Positions 60,087-64,000 of a stretch of 64,000 nt of DNA are shown piece after piece. Position 1 is the stretch's first letter. Each line of letters starts with the position of its first letter. Where the stretch lies: contig NC_052488.1 of assembly GCF_009730915.1 (NCBI RefSeq), forward strand, positions 22,190,305 through 22,254,304, given 5' to 3'. A model generated the notes under the pieces. It did no database searches. It saw only the letters and a program-made list of their open reading frames with translations, and was not told where the DNA came from. A program made the position numbers and the translations under genes. The DNA comes from Dioscorea cayenensis subsp. rotundata (lineage: Eukaryota > Streptophyta > Magnoliopsida > Dioscoreales > Dioscoreaceae).

Positions 60087-60934
60087 GAAGGAAGGATAAA
60101 TAAATTATGTGAATTTTTCTTGGATTTTTGATAATTTATTCTTCAGAATAATGATACTAGTAACGAACGGTCTTGATTTCGTCTCAAGCTCTGATGAGTT
60201 TAGTGACCACATGACGTCAGCATCTCCATGCTATTGAATCCTAACCATTTTTTTTATTATTATTTTTATTAAGAAATACTTCATTTATAATATTTTTTTT
60301 TACCTGGCCATTAGCACTAAATTAGTTTGGTTCACCCATATTTTTCAAAAAAAAAAAAAAGTCTAGATCAAGGTACTAGAAGGAGTATAAAAATATTAAT
60401 TTTTCTTAATTATCATTTTTTTATATACACAGTGATTCGAGCCGGAAACCACTCGATTCAAAATTTTTTTTATTTGGAATCAATCCTATTGGTAAGTTTT
60501 TCTTTTAAAATATAAATATAAATATGTATATATATATATATATATGTGTGTGTATATTACAATAGGTGGATATTCATTGTATGATAAAAGTAGATACGAA
60601 GAGAAAGAATCCGAAAAAGGTAGGAAAAAAACTAATAAGAAGAAATTGATTCCAATCCCATGGATGGAGGGGTTACAACCAAAGATCATCACGTGGACTC
60701 AAAAACTTTGCATCTTCTTTTACTTGTATGTGGCTTCTTTTCACCTTCTTTCATTCCTAAACTTTATGTTCATGGTTTGCTTCATAGTATGAGGATTCTT
60801 ATCTCTTTTGACTTTTCATTTTCTAGTGAACCATCTCCACTATCTATCTATTTATCTTTGTGTGGTACCTTTTTTTTCCCCTCTTTCTATCCATTGTTTT
60901 GATATTCCATATCCAATAATTGAGCAAATTTGTT

Positions 60935-61272
60935 GTTTAGATATACCAGGTGCCTTCATTTGTCCCAGAGAAAATTCGATTCAAATACTCTTTCATCTGC
61001 ACATAGAGTGCCAGTATGCTATGAATGTCGTTGGTTAATTGAACAAATTTTAGTATGAATATATATAATTTTTATGAAACCGTTTTTATGTTATTTTGAA
61101 GTCGGAGTTTTTAGATATACCACACGTATTCACTTGTAACATTGAAAAAGATTCGACTCTAGTCTTCTCCATAACATAAGGTGCTAATATACTATAAATA
61201 TCATTGGCTAATTAAGAAAATTTTAATACGAATATATATAATTCTCATGAAATCTTTTTTGTTATTTTGAAG
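60935..61272. repeat. Diverged tandem duplication, about 170 bp
   Basis: TTTAGATATACCA near 60936 and 61109 starts two similar copies. Both continue through ...ATTCGA..., ...ATTGAA or TTAAGAAAATTTTA..., GAATATATATAATT, ATGAAA and TGTTATTTTGAAGT. Identity is moderate, so the duplication is old. Confidence 0.75.
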
Positions 61273-61694
61273 TAATATTTATAAGGTTTTTTTTTCATTT
61301 CCCCAGCGTATCGTAATATATATATATATCTTCTCATTATTAGTAAATTTTGATTAACTTAAAGGACAATATTGCTTGTATTGTTTTAATTTGATAAATA
61401 TTTTGTGATTGCAGTGTGTTTCCTCGATTAGTTGAATGTTGTTATTAATGTTGACATATTGCACTTGTTTATGAAAACTTGAACATTACGAAAGTGAATA
61501 ACGTTAAATGTGTGGTTTTGATAATAATTTTGAGATATTTTTAGACTTTGTTGAACTTTTTTGTCACATTTATTTTATAGTTTTGCTATACTTGTTTTTA
61601 CTTTCGTGCGTTTTTTAGTTGCACTCCATACTTTTCATCTAGATTTCCAATGTTTCAAGTTTTTATGGTTTTTATTGTTTTATTGTATTAAATA

Positions 61695-62150
61695 ATTTAG
61701 GGAAAATAAATTATAAGTTATTGAAAGTTTCAAAATATCTCAGACAAATCTTCTAACATTTGAATTTATCAGACAGTTTCTTCTTTTTCTGACAGTTTAC
61801 TTTTCAGTTAATGCAGCTTATTCCATCAGTTTATTCTATCTTACAACATATATACTTTCCACTTAAAATGTATAGTTTTTATTTAATATTACGTGTTTTA
61901 ATTTAATCACATAAGTTTTCACTTATAATACAATACCATTTCGTTTAATATTTGATATTTCTGTTTAATATCTTACTTTTCAATTTAATATTATATGTTT
62001 TTCACTTAAAAAGCTGAGAGACATTTTCGCCAACATCAGTTACTTTTATGACAGAAAGACTTGAAAAGTACACTGTCAAAAAGAGTGACCTTCTGTAAAT
62101 ACTCAAACTCAGAAGCATTTTTTTTATGAATAACCAAACTTCAAAGGGAC
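61695..62150. mobile_element. Possible decayed transposon related to the Mutator-like element
   Basis: The left side begins TTTAGGGAAAATAAATTATA (61697). The right side, reverse-complemented from about 62150, reads AGTCCCTTTGAAGTTTGGTT, and both enclose repeated TTTAATAT/TTCACTTA motifs. The left sequence matches the reversed right terminus of the element ending at 10932 (TTAGGGAAAATTAT). I found no target duplication, so the limits are approximate. Confidence 0.35.
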
Positions 62151-62819
62151 TATTTATTTATTATCAGAATAATTTATTTGTATTTAAAAAAATAAATTAT
62201 GGATTTTGAAAAAGAAAAATTATACACTAACAACACTGTATAGCTTAGCAGAAGTTACCTTGAGTGGTGAATGAGTGGTGCTAGGTCAATACACATACTG
62301 TAGAAATATTATATCAGTAATGTTCATCCACCATTGATTGGGTCCTCTGTGGGATGAGTCATGTTCTCCACTTCTCCATGGTTATAAAGTATGAGAGATT
62401 TATCATTGTGGGATTATCGTCCTTGATATATCATATTAGGTGTATTTGACAAGTCCTAATTGTCTCGTGTGTTAGCTCGCCCTACATGATAAATTTGTAT
62501 GAGTCATTAAGCCATCAAAAATTGTATACCACCATACTTATTTGTCCCTTTGATATTTTCTTGTATAGTGGCACTTATCGTCATCAATGTGTATATACAT
62601 AATGACCAAAAGTAGTGATCAAGGTGATTAATATTCAGGAAAAAAAACGAAAATATGAAATGAAGCAAGTGTGTTTTGATAATATCGATAGAGGTTTAAA
62701 TAAAGTTCATTGTAATTTCCACAAAGAAATTAACAAATTAAAATTTACCATAATAACAAGGAGTATAAAATTTTGGTTTTTCAAATAAATGAAAATTTTT
62801 ATTCCAATCTTGATATTTT

Positions 62820-63450
62820 GTGTTAGAAATTAAACACCTCTGCTTTAAGATTGTTGAATACGAAACGATCCTTGCTATGTGGAATATTGGTAAATAAAAA
62901 CTTACAAATAAAATAAAACTTTATATTAAAAGTGAGAGAACCTTATACTGAACCCTCCAGTGCTTGGGTTTGAATTGGCGTCTGCTTCCCAGGATACAAC
63001 GGTCTTTAGTTACAAACAACACCACTTTACAACTCTGGGCGAACTGAATTATGTGAGCTCTATCATACAGAATTTAAATTTTCTATAAAAGAGTAGGTGG
63101 AAAGAATGAAGTGAAGTGTGTGTTTTTCACTTCTATAATTGTCTTTTTTATTATATTGTATTTTTGTATGTATTTTGTATATCTAAAGTTGAAGTTTGAA
63201 ACCCTTTATATAGCCTTGGAGACTACCACTTGGAATTCCAAATTTAATTTTAGAATTTAAAAGACTTGAGATCTCTTAAATTCTATGAAGTTGAAAAACT
63301 CTTCGCATTCTAACTTAATTCTAGAATTTCAAAATTTTGAAACCTATAAAGTTGAAAAACTCTTCAAATTCCAAAACCATTGGAATTCTTCAACTTTTCA
63401 AATTCAATTCAAAATTAATTTTACAACCTTTTAATCTTCCATACAAATTT
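62820..63450 (+). mobile_element. LTR-like region (unproven)
   Basis: The region begins TGTTAGAAATTAAACACC and contains a TATA-like CTATAAAAGAG near 63082, with a T-rich stretch after it. A 63-bp-spaced repeat (AAGTTGAAAAACTCTTC at about 63288 and 63351) lies further on. This resembles a copia-type LTR, but I could not define a CA end with a 5-bp duplication. Confidence 0.3.
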
Positions 63451-63528
63451 ACATGTCATGCCATATAGTCAAAGTTGTCAGATACTAACACGTTTTCTTT
63501 GTCTAAGGACCCTGTAGTTGTCGTTTAG

Positions 63529-64000
63529 GGAGAACCTCTCTCATCCACTCAGCACGCATCCCCTGACGCTCTTGATAGGCAGAACGTTGGGCAGAACGTT
63601 ACCCTGCCCAACTCACCTGCTTCACTCTCGCCTCCTCGGCATCCACCCCATAGCATCATCACTGATGGGCAGAGTGTTGTTTTGCCCAATGCTCCACATG
63701 ATCTCTTACTTGGGAAGCATCGCACGAATGATATTCGAAATCGGTCCACCTCGCCGTCTCCCGTTATTCGTGCTTCCTTTCCACTTGGTCCTGCTCAGGG
63801 GTTATGTGAGTCTGATCTTTCTCATGAGATGGCGGTTGATAGGGTCTCGGAGGCTCTTCGGGGCGACCCTCCTGATGCTAGTATTGATGATGAGGAGGGT
63901 TCTTTGGAGAACGATGATGATGAGATGGGAGCCGAGGTGGAACCGGATGATCTTATGACTCTCGGTCAGTGTCAAGCGGAAGCCAGAAGGGATGCTTTAA
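63529..64000 (+). CDS. Open frame of unknown identity, cut by the window end
   Basis: A stop-free frame of 157 codons runs from just after a TAG (63526-63528) to the window edge. Its protein is rich in Ser, Pro and Asp with an acidic C-terminal part (DDEEGSLENDDDEMGAEVE). It contains two similar units (QNVTLPNSPASL and QSVVLPNAPHDL). The base composition is far more GC-rich than the flanks. The same frame is also open for 19 codons before the TAG. There is no ATG near the start of the frame. I do not recognise it. A linker region of a LINE-type or other retroelement polyprotein, decayed by the TAG, is one possibility; a host gene exon is another. Confidence 0.4.

Larger units (their letters stand above)
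58907..63469. other. PRR upstream region and repeat-rich spacer
   Basis: The first about 800 bp form the probable PRR 5' UTR with an intron (minus-strand donor GGAG|GTATGG near 59583) and promoter. A GC-richer block (59700-59960) follows. No further gene is supportable. The rest includes a (TTA)n run, a diverged tandem duplication (60935-61272), and TTTAATAT-type repeats (61850-61990) that resemble the inner arms of the Mutator-like element at 5871-10932. An LTR-like region with a TATAAAAG motif lies about 62820-63450. Confidence 0.45.

Overview
This window is nuclear DNA of a flowering plant. All genes are plant types with GT-AG introns, long AT-rich spacers, microsatellites and plant DNA transposons. 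GC-rich first exons in several genes and a PRR37-type clock gene lean towards a monocot, but the sequence does not fix the species. There is no operon, phage or CRISPR content.

Layout. 478-4867 (-): an NADPH oxidase of the RBOH family (15 coding exons, 870 aa). 5702-11727: a stack of nested transposons (hAT-type element, holding a Mutator-like element, holding an LTR-like block). 12455-12786: a Mutator-type MITE in the promoter of an NFRKB/INO80-type nuclear protein (13281-16613, +). 17586-22437 (-): a mitotic kinesin-5 gene, intact over 22 exons except for one in-frame TGA. 22438-28107: a long AT-rich spacer with a 403-bp solo LTR close to the next gene. 28108-39887 (+): phototropin 1 (22 exons, 986 aa). 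40539-42467 (-): a single-exon P-class PPR protein. 43354-44979 (-): an unrecognised coiled-coil plant protein. 48096-48758 (-): a NEDD8-specific Ulp1-type protease. 50352-52877 (-): organellar phosphatidylglycerophosphate synthase. 54032-58906 (-): a PRR7/PRR37 pseudo-response regulator with a CCT domain. 58907-64000: repeat-rich spacer ending in an open frame cut by the window edge.

The genes do not form one pathway. Two are light or clock regulators (PHOT1 and the PRR gene, about 14 kb apart), which is probably incidental. I reconstructed the exon chains by hand, checking the phase at every junction. Most of them close without error, so the few exceptions stand out: the TGA in the kinesin motor domain, and a possible frame break at the NFRKB C-terminus.

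I found no convincing undescribed biological system. The main value lies in the dated, nested transposon insertions with clean target-site duplications, the disrupted kinesin-5, and small tandem duplications that copied splice sites.
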